Positions 1-7,307 of a stretch of 64,000 nucleotides of DNA are shown one piece after another. This stretch comes from Caldilineaceae bacterium (lineage in GTDB: Bacteria > Chloroflexota > Anaerolineae > Caldilineales > Caldilineaceae): assembly GCA_019637685.1 (NCBI GenBank), contig JAHBVF010000028.1:23391-87390 (forward strand), given 5' to 3'. The translations under genes and the position numbers were made by a program. The notes under the pieces are model-generated. The model had not been told where the DNA came from. It ran no database searches and saw only the letters and a program-made list of their open reading frames with translations. Position 1 is the stretch's first letter; each line of letters opens with the position of its first letter.

Positions 1-152
1 CGATACGCCCCGCCCCACGTCAAACCGCATCGAGTAGCTATCTCGCGCGTGGTCAGGTTGCGGCCAGACGCCAGCACCCAAACCGCAAGCGCAACCCGTT
101 CAGTAGTCCCCCATTCGTGTTCTTTTGCCGCTATCGTTTTTTCGGTTCTCAC
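1..152 (-). CDS. winged-helix/HTH protein, N-terminal part (runs off the window)
   Basis: Reading leftward from a GTG at 152, fifty codons run off the window edge without a stop. A GGGGGA ribosome site lies five bases upstream of the GTG. The translation reads roughly TTERVALAVWVLASG then LTTREIATRCGLTWGGAY, which has the helix pattern of a winged helix-turn-helix DNA-binding domain (residues 17-50). It is the last visible gene of the leftward mobile-element unit, and a 16-bp hairpin sits about 20 bases before its start. It may be a local regulator; the target is unknown because the rest of the protein is outside the window. Confidence 0.6.
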   Translation of the reverse strand, partial: MRTEKTIAAKEHEWGTTERVALAVWVLASGRNLTTREIATRCGLTWGGAY

Positions 153-172
153 GTGATCCCCCAATTAGAGAC

Positions 173-215
173 CGGGGAAAGTAATGGCCATATCTTGCAG
201 CCATTACTTTCCCCG
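173..215. repeat. 16-bp inverted repeat upstream of the HTH gene
   Basis: Positions 173-188 and 200-215 are perfectly complementary (16 bp) with an 11-base loop. No T-run follows on either strand, so it is not a classical terminator. It lies 21-63 bases upstream of the HTH start at 152, where an operator or a 5'-UTR hairpin would sit. Confidence 0.7.
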
Positions 216-238
216 ATCCTCCTATCCACGACCCACGG

Positions 239-304
239 TCAACCACACCCGGCGCGTCTCTGTAATTTTTTCAAAACCGTTGGTTTTGCCGGTCTACCTG
301 CCAT
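239..304 (-). CDS. possible 21-residue leader peptide or terminase small-subunit remnant
   Basis: Short open frame from ATG at 304 with a G-rich stretch upstream. The first fifteen residues, MAGRPAKPTVLKKLQ, resemble the N-terminus of P27-type phage terminase small subunits, but the frame stops six residues later. It is either a decayed phage gene start or chance. The 250 bases between the neighbouring genes hold nothing else except the hairpin at 173-215. Confidence 0.2.
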   Translation of the reverse strand: MAGRPAKPTVLKKLQRRAGCG

Positions 305-403
305 GCAAACCCCACCCCTGTTCATTTTGACCGTGTGTGTTCAAGGCTGCCATCCCGGTCTACTACGCGAAAGCCCCAGAGATTGATCGCCCCCTACCCT
401 GTC

Positions 404-943
404 TCACATCATTTTCACAACTTCAGTTGCACCCTGTGCGTGCTGAGCCAGTGAAGTATCATAGTCCTCTCCTCCCTCTGTCACCACCTCTAGCGCATCG
501 TAAAGAATAGCAGGATAAAAGGATACGATCGGCCCGTCCAGGGCGCTGATATTATGCTGGGCTTCTTGCAGGGCAAGCGCGCGTTGCGCCAACGGCTTAA
601 TCAGTTCCTTCCAAATATCCTCGGCGTCAGCCTGAGCAGCCTCGATCAGCTTCACGAGGTGCGCTTGCCGGATGGCCTTCTCGATATGGGCCACCGTCTC
701 CCGCTTCTGGTCTGCCCGGCGCTGTAGTTCCGCCCTCACCTTTCGAGACGCGGCCAATTCAATCTCTGCCTTTGCCTGCTTCGCCGCTACAGCGGGCAGC
801 GTTGCCAAGTCTGCCTCTGCCAGACTTTGGGCGGCAACTGTGCGCAACTGTTCAATCTTCTCTGACTCACCAGCCACCAGCGCCAGCAGATCGGTTAGCG
901 CTTGCTGGGCTTCAGCCAATTGACGTTCTAGCTGGCTTGACAT
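404..943 (-). CDS. hypothetical coiled-coil protein
   Basis: 179 residues, family not recognised. Residues 1-115 are rich in Ala, Glu, Gln, Lys and Leu in heptad-like order (for example LERQLAEAQQALTDLLALV), typical of a long coiled coil. The C-terminus is more globular. Its start overlaps the end of the upstream gene by 16 bases, so the two are probably translated together. Small coiled-coil proteins at this position of a phage or plasmid module can be scaffolding or recombination accessories, but nothing here proves either. No membrane segment or signal peptide is seen. Confidence 0.6.
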   Translation of the reverse strand: MSSQLERQLAEAQQALTDLLALVAGESEKIEQLRTVAAQSLAEADLATLPAVAAKQAKAEIELAASRKVRAELQRRADQKRETVAHIEKAIRQAHLVKLIEAAQADAEDIWKELIKPLAQRALALQEAQHNISALDGPIVSFYPAILYDALEVVTEGGEDYDTSLAQHAQGATEVVKMM

Positions 944-1275
944 GTGCCCCCCCTATATCCTCCCGAAAGCTGGAACGGCCCGTCGCTAACTTTCTCCCCG
1001 CGGATGACGGCCAGACGCCCCTGTAGAGAGTGCCGCATAATTTTCTTTGTGGGTCCATTCAGAACACCCCGGCGCACCAAAGAATCATACAGATCACGTT
1101 GTTCCTCATACTCGGCCCACCGTTGCCGTAGGCGCAGGTTTTCCCCCTCGTGCGTAGAACGGGAAGCCACCCCCGCCCGCGTCGGTTGTGCGCCGGTGGG
1201 TTGCCCCGCTTCAGCCCGTGCTAACATGCGCCTACGTTGACGCATGTCCGGATCGTACTCTCGTGTTTCGTACAT
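928..1275 (-). CDS. hypothetical basic protein
   Basis: 115 residues when started at the ATG at 1275, which has AGGGGG eight or nine bases upstream; a longer frame opening at 1329 lacks a ribosome site. The protein is very rich in Arg and Gln (DMRQRRRMLARAEAG, RLRQRWAEYEEQRDLYDSLVRRG), suggesting nucleic-acid contact, with an amphipathic central helix. No family recognised. It lies directly upstream of the coiled-coil gene and overlaps it by 16 bases. Confidence 0.55.
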   Translation of the reverse strand: MYETREYDPDMRQRRRMLARAEAGQPTGAQPTRAGVASRSTHEGENLRLRQRWAEYEEQRDLYDSLVRRGVLNGPTKKIMRHSLQGRLAVIRGEKVSDGPFQLSGGYRGGTCQAS

Positions 1276-1396
1276 TTCCCTGTTCCCCCTTGAAATGAAA
1301 GTCTTTGTACACTGCCTGTGAATGCACATAAATTGTACCGCAAATGCACAGAATTAACAAATGTTTTCCTTCGATCACCCCCCTTCCTGGTTGCCC

Positions 1397-1783
1397 CTAT
1401 CTTCTGGACTCGCCAGGGGTCCAGGCATCATCTTTGCCCTGTAGGTCTTCCCACGCGGACGCGCTCAGATGCAATACCCTGACATACACCGTCCCGATCT
1501 GCGCCTGTACCAAGCCGTCCTCGTCTTGACGCCCGATATATCCCAAATTATCCAATTGGGTATACAGTTCGCTGCCGTCGGCGTTCAGTTGTCCGAACCG
1601 TTCCACAGCACGACGGGCGGGAACGGGAAATAGATACACCCCCCCGCCCTCTGCCTCCCGGCCCACAATTTGTTCTGCGCCCGCGTCGCTTTCTGTCTGT
1701 GCGTCATTTTTGCCCATCACTTCGACTTGTCCTGACGCCAACAGGTGGCGCAATACATCGATAAACCGCTTTCCATCTTGCAT
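1397..1783 (-). CDS. hypothetical protein with replication-module-like C-terminal domain
   Basis: 128 residues from an ATG with GGAGGAGGG ten bases upstream. The N-terminus (RFIDVLRHLLASGQVEVMG) and C-terminus (LGYIGRQDEDGLVQAQIGTVYVRVLHL) resemble the small winged-helix-like segments at the ends of some plasmid and phage primase/DUF927-type proteins, separated by an acidic linker. This likeness is from memory of general pattern and is weak. Neighbouring genes belong to the same leftward unit, so a role in element replication is plausible but unproven. Confidence 0.5.
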   Translation of the reverse strand: MQDGKRFIDVLRHLLASGQVEVMGKNDAQTESDAGAEQIVGREAEGGGVYLFPVPARRAVERFGQLNADGSELYTQLDNLGYIGRQDEDGLVQAQIGTVYVRVLHLSASAWEDLQGKDDAWTPGESRR

Positions 1784-1938
1784 TGTTCAGGTCCCTCCTC
1801 CTTCCCAGTCGCCGCCCAGGGCTATCCAGGGGGGGCGTGGTGCGCTTTATTGGCTATGCCCGCCCCCTTAGCACACCACGGGTCTTCTTGCCCCTCTGAG
1901 TGGCCTCACCTGCATTACAAAGCCGCCATAGAATACAT

Positions 1939-2109
1939 TTACGCCCTCGTGCGCAGCTTCCCCTTCGAGTTATTCTGAATCGTGCCCCACCGGTATTGAA
2001 AGGGCGCGGGCGCTGCTTTCGGTGCTAACTTTTTACTCAGTGCTAATGCCTCAGCAATCGTCAGCGGTTTGACGTTGCCCCGTTGTCGTTTGTTCTTTCG
2101 CTTACCCAT
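1939..2109 (-). CDS. small basic hypothetical protein (56 residues)
   Basis: A 57-codon frame with ATG at 2109 and AAGGA eight bases upstream, fitted neatly between its neighbours: it starts four bases after the upstream gene stops (TGA at 2113-2115). The translation begins MGKRKNKRQRGNVKPLTIAE and continues with another Lys-rich stretch, so it is strongly basic. No family is recognised. Good ribosome site, tight packing and lack of competing frames argue that it is real despite its size. Between it and the next gene (1784-1938) only tiny frames and an inverted CGTGGTG/CACCACG pair are seen. Confidence 0.55.
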   Translation of the reverse strand: MGKRKNKRQRGNVKPLTIAEALALSKKLAPKAAPAPFQYRWGTIQNNSKGKLRTRA

Positions 2110-2112
2110 TTC

Positions 2113-2274
2113 TCATTCCTTTCTGATAATGTCCACAGGCGGGGGGGGGAATAGCCCTTCTGCTGTTTCCGTCTGTTGTGTCCCGTTCACCTGTTGTGTC
2201 CCGTGTCCTTTACTGCCAATACTTGCCCGTGAATGTGTCTCGTGTGCCCGATCTCCTGGTTTTGTTTGTCTCAT
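2113..2274 (-). CDS. small hypothetical protein (53 residues)
   Basis: Starts at the ATG at 2274, which has AAGGAAGGG just upstream; the longer frame from 2307 has no ribosome site. The peptide is polar and low in hydrophobic residues (MRQTKPGDRAHETHSRAS at the start, a run of prolines near the end), probably unstructured. It overlaps the 3' end of the upstream gene by about 65 bases in another frame, which is unusual and lowers confidence that both are translated in full. Confidence 0.4.
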   Translation of the reverse strand: MRQTKPGDRAHETHSRASIGSKGHGTQQVNGTQQTETAEGLFPPPPVDIIRKE

Positions 2275-2650
2275 ACCCTTCCTTTCTGGTTGTTCGCGGT
2301 AAATCATCCCAGCGCGTCAATTCTCTTATGGCAGGGAGAATACGCGATTTCATTCCCGCCGCTATGGGGTCCAGTGGGCCAGCCGCAGCCCCCACGATCA
2401 CCCCTACCCTGAAGTTGTTATTAAAGCGTTGGGCCGCAATTTCGCAAGCAAACGGCCCACCGCGCTCCCCACGGCCTGCAACCCGGTAGGTCTCACTGCC
2501 GTCTTCCTCCACAATGACTTCCACTACAGAAGCAGTGAACCACGCAACGAGGGTGCAATGCGTCTCCCCTGTCTTCTTGTTCACTTTGCATAAATACATT
2601 TTGTTTTCGTCTGCTGCAAAGAATTGTTTTTTCTGAAGTGTTGCCTTCAT
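2210..2650 (-). CDS. hypothetical protein like the N-terminal part of DUF927-type plasmid helicases
   Basis: 146 residues from the second of two nearby ATGs (2650), because the AAGGA site is at a usable six-base spacing there and abuts the first ATG (2656). The stretch IAAQRFNNNFRVGVIVGAAA followed by GMKSRILPAIREL resembles the region ahead of the ATPase core in DUF927-type proteins of Chloroflexota mobile elements, but the ATPase part is absent and the C-terminus becomes basic and low in complexity. It could be a truncated copy or a stand-alone accessory. It is the first gene left of the iteron region. Confidence 0.45.
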   Translation of the reverse strand: MKATLQKKQFFAADENKMYLCKVNKKTGETHCTLVAWFTASVVEVIVEEDGSETYRVAGRGERGGPFACEIAAQRFNNNFRVGVIVGAAAGPLDPIAAGMKSRILPAIRELTRWDDLPRTTRKEGYETNKTRRSGTRDTFTGKYWQ

Positions 2651-2683
2651 TGTCATTCCTTTCTAATATCCTCTCCACAGTGT

Positions 2684-2893
2684 GGGGTGTAGGGTAGGGT
2701 GTATAGTTTGTGTAGGGTTTGGTGTAGGGTTTTCAGGAGGTGAGTGTAGGGTGTGTATAGTTTTCCAGAAACCCTATACACATGTGCGCGCGCGCACGTA
2801 TGGAGACTTTTATAAAAACCCTACACACCCTACACTCACCTCCTAAAAAACTATACACAAAACCCTACACAAACTATACACGAACTATACACG
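2684..2893. other. candidate replication origin: iterons in a large palindrome
   Basis: Gene-free region between the helicase gene and the next leftward gene. GTGTAGGGT occurs four times on the + strand (2687, 2710, 2722, 2744) and its complement ACCCTACAC three times (2818, 2827, 2862). A sister motif GTGTATAG occurs at 2699 and 2753, with complement CTATACAC at 2851, 2874 and 2885, and a hybrid at 2771-2781. The two halves mirror each other: 2735-2757 and 2822-2844 are 23-bp perfect inverted repeats, and the axis falls on a perfect 14-bp alternating GC palindrome (2784-2797). Iterons beside a replicative primase/helicase are the usual layout of a plasmid origin. Confidence 0.65.
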
Positions 2894-2907
2894 GGAGGAC
2901 CCCAAAG

Positions 2908-2925
2908 CCTTACTATAGAGTAAGG
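2908..2925. repeat. small hairpin over the helicase stop codon
   Basis: CCTTACT (2908-2914) and AGTAAGG (2919-2925) pair around a four-base loop. The TAG stop of the helicase gene (2913-2915) lies inside it. No T-run follows, so it may protect or end the transcript only weakly. Confidence 0.45.
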
Positions 2926-5336
2926 GCATACACAATCCCCGCGTTGCTTCGCTTCCAATCGACGTGTAGCCGTTTCATTTCTCGTCCGAAGTTCGTTGAA
3001 TTGTAGGCCGTGTGCCCATTGCTGCTACACCAGGCTTTGTAGTCGCTATAAAGTATTTTGCTGGGTGTGACCGGCGTTGGCGCGGGTGTAGTTTGTTCTT
3101 GCATCCACCGCGCCATTGGGTTGGTCTCAATCTGTAGGTCTTGCAATACGGCAACCATTCCGGCGGCCGTGGTGAAATCGCCATTGTGACGCAACCGCTG
3201 CAAGCCTGCAATTGCCCAATTGAGAATACCCGGAAGTTCTGTTCTCAGCTTTTCGATTAGGTGGATGTCTTTTTCGTCGTCTGCAAATGAGCGAAAGAAT
3301 GGGATCGGCTTTAACCGTCGCCATATTGCAGACGACGTATCTTTGATAACCGGAAGATTATTCACCGCCCAAAAGACCTTTGCAACAGGGTGAAATTCCA
3401 GGGGTGCTTCATAAATTTGGCGCACCTGAATGCGTTCGCCACTCACAATGTTCTTGAGCAGTCCCTCGGCAATGGTTTGCCCCCGTTCTGACTCAGTGCT
3501 GAATAACAGTCGCTTGCCCGGCAATTTTGCCAGTGAGTAAGTTCCAGGGTCGGCTAACGTGTGCAGGTTTGCGGTCATTGCCAGCGAACCCAACAATTCA
3601 GAGATAATAGTCACGGCAACCGTTTTGCCGTTGCCGCCATCGCCCGGAAACCAGAACATTGCCTCGCGGTTTGTGTCCGTTGTCAGCGCGTAGCCCACAC
3701 CCTCTTGAAACAGGGCGATCAGTTCGTCATCCGGTTGGGTTGTGCCCTCTTTGACCAAAACCTCGCGGCAAAACTGTTCCCACCGTGGACAGGTGGCTTT
3801 GGGATCGTATTCGTAGGGCAGCAGATGCGTAATGAGGTCGTTGCGGCTATGTAGTCGCGCCGTGTAGGTGTCCAGGTCAAACGTGCAATTCAAGAAATTT
3901 AGCAGATTGCCGTCCCCGTCCAGTTGATCGACACAAATAGCCCGCTGCGCCTGCGCCATTTTTTCAACACTGGTTATGCGGCTATGCGTCCGTTTTGTCG
4001 CAGAAACGTACGATGACGCCTTGGCAATGGCATCTTTGTCATTTGATTTAATGGCAGCCCGTTTTTTTTGCTCCGCCAGGTCGTTTAACACTCGTATAAG
4101 ATTTTGAATTTCGGCCTGTATCTCGACCTCTGAAAGAGACCAATAACAGTCTGCCCACACAAGCCAGCCCAGGCCGGGCGCATAACGCCAATCATTGCCA
4201 TTTAGATCGAGCCAACAGTCCAGAATGCCGCCATCCTCCGGCTTGTAAGCGTAGACATCCAGCCCAGAACCACCGGCCGCGCATGATCCGTCTGCCTGTC
4301 CCGCCCCATCCCCTGCGTTTGGATCGCCACCATCTGTATTCATTGTCATCTTCGCTTGTTCCTCTGCCAGTTCTACCGCGCCACTGGTATCGACAAAAAC
4401 CGGACGACGTGCGCCGGTGGGGTCGTCCTCATTGGCCCAATGCGTCAGGGTTGCCAGTGTGACACCCTTGCCGGGCACGAACCCTTTCCACTTTGCCTCG
4501 CATTCCCCAGGCTGGAATTTGGAGGATTGGGCGCTCCAACCTATCCACAGGGGCAGACCAGCGTCCCCCAGTTGTGCAAGCGCCATACCAACAGTGATCC
4601 AGGTCTCCCGGTCATCCACCCGCCAGGTGGCAAGCCGCGCCAGGTTTGATTGGGCCGTAGCTATATCTTCAGCCAGACTGAAGCGCCCCCCGTGGTTGCC
4701 GGACTGTTGTGCGCCGTTGTTGGGGGTGTGGGGCGTTTGCGTCGGTTTTTCCAGCATTTTCAGCAAAAAATCGGGCAACGGTCGGGGTGTCATCTGCGCG
4801 GGAAAGACTTCCCACGTATACCGGTTGCCGCTGGGGTGAAGACTGGGCGCAGTCACGATGTACCCACCCACGCCGCGCACATCTACCCCGGTGGGAAGCC
4901 TACCCCGACTGTTGCCCAGCGGGTTGCCCGCGGGCTGTTGGTAAAGCAGGTGAAACCCGCCGCTGCCCGTCTGGGCGGTGGTGGTGAGATGCTCGGCGCG
5001 CAGTTGCTTCAGCAGCGCCCCGCCCGCGTAGCCCTCTTTGTGGATGTCAAAATCCACGGCCAGCAGACCAGATGCCCCACAGTTCAGCCCGATATTGGCA
5101 TCCGGCCAGCGTCCCCACCAGCCCCGGATAGTGTCCGCGTCGGTGGTGGCATCGTGAAGCCCGTGGGAAGTCAGCGGCGTCTTATCCGCTGGCCTCAAAG
5201 GAAAAATGTGCCAACCGCACCGGGCATAGTAGAGCGCCGTATCCAGTAGATTGGCGGGCGTTTCCCCCCGCGCATTGTTCGTAGATTTTTCCAAAGAATT
5301 TTGGATATTGACAGCTTGTTCGTCGCGTGGTATCAT
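2913..5336 (-). CDS. bifunctional primase-polymerase / SF3 helicase, replication protein
   Basis: 807 residues. Residues about 30-185 form a prim-pol domain: the metal-binding AVDFDIHKEG (DFD at 95-97), TGSGGFHLLY (123-132) and VDVRGVGGYIVTAPS are its hallmarks. A PriCT-like linker follows (about 225-310). The C-terminal third is a D5/P4-type superfamily 3 helicase: Walker A GDGGNGKT near residue 568, acidic RLLFSTESE, sensor WAVNNLP and arginine-finger IWRRL. Such proteins make the primer and unwind DNA at plasmid, phage or ICE origins. The gene reads away from an RHH regulator gene (stop at 5415) and ends beside the iteron array at 2684-2893, which supports a replication initiator role. Confidence 0.93.
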   Translation of the reverse strand: MIPRDEQAVNIQNSLEKSTNNARGETPANLLDTALYYARCGWHIFPLRPADKTPLTSHGLHDATTDADTIRGWWGRWPDANIGLNCGASGLLAVDFDIHKEGYAGGALLKQLRAEHLTTTAQTGSGGFHLLYQQPAGNPLGNSRGRLPTGVDVRGVGGYIVTAPSLHPSGNRYTWEVFPAQMTPRPLPDFLLKMLEKPTQTPHTPNNGAQQSGNHGGRFSLAEDIATAQSNLARLATWRVDDRETWITVGMALAQLGDAGLPLWIGWSAQSSKFQPGECEAKWKGFVPGKGVTLATLTHWANEDDPTGARRPVFVDTSGAVELAEEQAKMTMNTDGGDPNAGDGAGQADGSCAAGGSGLDVYAYKPEDGGILDCWLDLNGNDWRYAPGLGWLVWADCYWSLSEVEIQAEIQNLIRVLNDLAEQKKRAAIKSNDKDAIAKASSYVSATKRTHSRITSVEKMAQAQRAICVDQLDGDGNLLNFLNCTFDLDTYTARLHSRNDLITHLLPYEYDPKATCPRWEQFCREVLVKEGTTQPDDELIALFQEGVGYALTTDTNREAMFWFPGDGGNGKTVAVTIISELLGSLAMTANLHTLADPGTYSLAKLPGKRLLFSTESERGQTIAEGLLKNIVSGERIQVRQIYEAPLEFHPVAKVFWAVNNLPVIKDTSSAIWRRLKPIPFFRSFADDEKDIHLIEKLRTELPGILNWAIAGLQRLRHNGDFTTAAGMVAVLQDLQIETNPMARWMQEQTTPAPTPVTPSKILYSDYKAWCSSNGHTAYNSTNFGREMKRLHVDWKRSNAGIVYALTL

Positions 5337-5414
5337 TGTATCTGTCCTGTTGAATGTCGTACCCTTTTTTCCGCCTCCGTCACTGTGGTCAGCAGTGACG
5401 GTTTGGTTTCAGGG

Positions 5415-5651
5415 TCACATGTCAGCGGATGGAAGACTTTGCGAAAGCATCGCAACGCCGGGATCGCCCGTCAAAGCAGGCCCGGCGTTGCCATTTTCAG
5501 AGCGCAAAACCAAGGCGGGCCGTGTCTCGATACGCGCGCAGCGCACCAACCGGCGCAAAAACTCACTGTTCGACACCCCCATACCGTGTGCCAGCGCGTC
5601 AAGCCGTTGGCGTTCCTCTGTTGTCGTGCGAAAACTTACCAATTCGTTCAT
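5415..5651 (-). CDS. ribbon-helix-helix (CopG/Arc-like) regulator
   Basis: 78 residues; ATG at 5651 with GGGGGA upstream. Residues 4-42 (VSFRTTTEERQRLDALAHGM then GVSNSEFLRRLV) give the beta-strand, helix, helix order of the RHH fold. The C-terminal half is low in structure. It sits directly upstream of the replication protein gene, with tandem TGACACACAGTCA sites at 5714 and 5768 upstream of its own start, so it probably represses itself and the replication gene, as CopG-type proteins do in plasmids. The target is inferred from position. Confidence 0.75.
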   Translation of the reverse strand: MNELVSFRTTTEERQRLDALAHGMGVSNSEFLRRLVRCARIETRPALVLRSENGNAGPALTGDPGVAMLSQSLPSADM

Positions 5652-5708
5652 TTCATCCCCCTTTCATTCATTCGTTGGAACACGCACTGCCCACCAGCAT
5701 ACATTGGC

Positions 5709-5786
5709 CTATGTGACACACAGTCATACTTGCGTATAACAGTGACCCTATTGTCTGCCCGGCCATATGACACACAGTCACATAGG
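5709..5786. promoter_or_regulatory. candidate RHH operator: two TGACACACAGTCA sites
   Basis: The identical 13-mer TGACACACAGTCA lies at 5714-5726 and 5768-5780, each a TGAC/GTCA dyad. The outer flanks mirror each other (CCTATGTGAC at 5709, GTCACATAGG at 5777). The pair lies 60-135 bases upstream of the RHH gene start on the minus strand. Confidence 0.6.
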
Positions 5787-5811
5787 GCAAAGAGTTGCTG
5801 GAAATTTAAGG

Positions 5812-6036
5812 TTAGTCTGCATCTTCCTTTTCTAACTCTTGTCCGAAGGCAGCGGTTAGATCGCAAATCAATTGCCAGGAGGATACAGATGACGTATCTT
5901 GTGCCTGGTCAACTTGCCGGTACATCTTATCCAAAAGAACCTCTGCTTCTTCCCCGCCTTCCTCCGTAGATATTTTGCATTCCAGGGCGAGGGTGCGAAT
6001 CAACGCCCAGGCCATCAAGTCACGTGGCTTTTCCAT
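5812..6036 (-). CDS. small hypothetical protein
   Basis: 74 residues from the ATG at 6036, preceded by AAAAGGGGAGAC; a TTG at 6057 would give seven more residues. Helical, acidic C-terminus (AFGQELEKEDAD). The segment MAWALIRTLALECKIS and the later SSWQLICDLTAAFG suggest two amphipathic helices. No family recognised. Lies in the leftward unit, upstream of the operator region at 5709-5786. Confidence 0.5.
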   Translation of the reverse strand: MEKPRDLMAWALIRTLALECKISTEEGGEEAEVLLDKMYRQVDQAQDTSSVSSWQLICDLTAAFGQELEKEDAD

Positions 6037-6192
6037 GTCTCCCCTTTTCTTTTTCAATGGTTCGTGGGTACGAACAAAGAGACCCTGCCCGTTTTCACTT
6101 TGCCCTCTCCGTGGGCCGCCTGGTGTGTGGTCTCGTTTTCGGCTGTTCCCGCCCGGTGTGCATCTGGTCTACTGTCCCGCTGTCCTAGTGTC

Positions 6193-6684
6193 CTAGCGGC
6201 CCGCTGTCCGTGTAGGCCCGCCATTCTTGGGCATATACCCACGCAGCAACACAGGCTGTTCCTCTGCGGTCGCTGCGCCCTCTCTAAGCCGGGTTATCAC
6301 CTCTGCCATAGCCAAGTGGCTGTAGAAGTCTGTGCCGTCGTGTACCCCGGCCAGTTGCGCCAATGCCCGCGCCCAGTTCCAGCGCCGCTTGCTAATTCCC
6401 AGTTCGTCAAGGCAGCGCGCCCGCGTTGTCTCGAAGCCGGAGAGAAATAGACCGAACATCAACAGACAGTCACCAGACGCCCGGTGTATGATCTGGCTAT
6501 CTGTGGGCCGCTGCCGTCGCCAGTTGTGGCGCAAGCGTGCATTTTCGGCCTGTAGCGCCACGGATTGGGACGCCACCCGTAACAACTTCGCTTCTGTCTG
6601 TAGTGCCCTGTCTCGCCATTCCTGCGTGGTTAGCCCACTCTCCACAGGTTTTACCAGTCCATTCAAGGCTTGCAATACGTTCAT
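6193..6684 (-). CDS. hypothetical protein with helical DNA-binding-like C-terminal half
   Basis: 163 residues. The first 55 residues are a heptad-like coil (TEAKLLRVASQSVALQAENARLRHNW). Residues 75-125 (LGISKRRWNWARALAQLAGV) have a helix-turn-helix flavour, but no named family is recognised. The start codon overlaps the stop of the upstream membrane protein gene by four bases (ATGA), so the two are translationally coupled. Confidence 0.55.
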   Translation of the reverse strand: MNVLQALNGLVKPVESGLTTQEWRDRALQTEAKLLRVASQSVALQAENARLRHNWRRQRPTDSQIIHRASGDCLLMFGLFLSGFETTRARCLDELGISKRRWNWARALAQLAGVHDGTDFYSHLAMAEVITRLREGAATAEEQPVLLRGYMPKNGGPTRTAGR

Positions 6685-7220
6685 TGTCCGTTCCCGCCTT
6701 CCAGGTGTCGCAGATACCCTTCCAGGGCCATCTTGCGCAGTTCGTGGGAGTTCTGTAGCTCGGTCAGTCGCACTTCTAGCGCACTGTCCACCTTGTGGCG
6801 CTCTAGTCCGTTGCGGCTGAAGTCGAATTCATCCTTGTTCATTCGCCAATAGGTGGCACTGGTCAGAAGCGCAAAGCCCAACAGGAAAAAGGGTGTATCC
6901 AAGCCCAAAACCCATACCAGCCCCCACGTAAGCAACCCCCAACCCAGGGAGAAGGGCAGCAGCCGGATAAGCTGCCCAACCGCCCGACTCCCCGGTGTGG
7001 CATATTCCCTTGAACCGCTGCCCTCGTGACTGGTGAACGCCGGGTCATAGACAACCGGCCCATTGTGGACAGGGCCCAGCAGCGCCACGGGTGGTTCACC
7101 ACTGCCCCCGGCCAGGGGTTTCAGCCAGCGTGTATTTGGCCCAGACAGTGCCAGTTTGTGGGCCAGGTCGTTGTTGTCCTCCGCCCCCTGCGCAGATAAC
7201 TCGGTGGTCTGTCTGCCCAT
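6681..7220 (-). CDS. membrane protein with C-terminal coil
   Basis: 179 residues. Residues about 82-122 hold two hydrophobic stretches (LIRLLPFSLGWGLLTWGLVW and LDTPFFLLGFALLTSATYW) that would form a hairpin in the membrane; the polar N-terminus (80 residues) and the charged C-terminal helix (HKVDSALEVRLTELQNSHEL) would face the cytoplasm. No family recognised. Coupled by ATGA overlap to the next gene. In a conjugative or phage-like element such a protein might belong to an entry, exclusion or anchoring function, but that is a guess. Confidence 0.55.
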   Translation of the reverse strand: MGRQTTELSAQGAEDNNDLAHKLALSGPNTRWLKPLAGGSGEPPVALLGPVHNGPVVYDPAFTSHEGSGSREYATPGSRAVGQLIRLLPFSLGWGLLTWGLVWVLGLDTPFFLLGFALLTSATYWRMNKDEFDFSRNGLERHKVDSALEVRLTELQNSHELRKMALEGYLRHLEGGNGQ

Positions 7221-7307
7221 CGCTTTGCCCTCCTTCGGTGTGGGTCGTCTGCCGGTGTTATGGTGTTGTATCGTGGTGGTTTGGCCGCCAATCGCGGACC
7301 ATCGGTG

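Noticed and set aside
2735..2844. AGGAGGTGA in both palindrome arms as ribosome sites
   Set aside because: GTG follows but is at once followed by TAG in both arms; no open frame starts there.
2684..2893. CRISPR array
   Set aside because: Repeats are 9-mers in both orientations with irregular spacing and no unique spacers; no cas genes in the window.
6054..6242. 62-codon minus-strand frame between two element genes
   Set aside because: Arg/His/Thr-rich random composition, overlaps the 3' end of the gene at 6193-6684 in another frame, no ribosome site.
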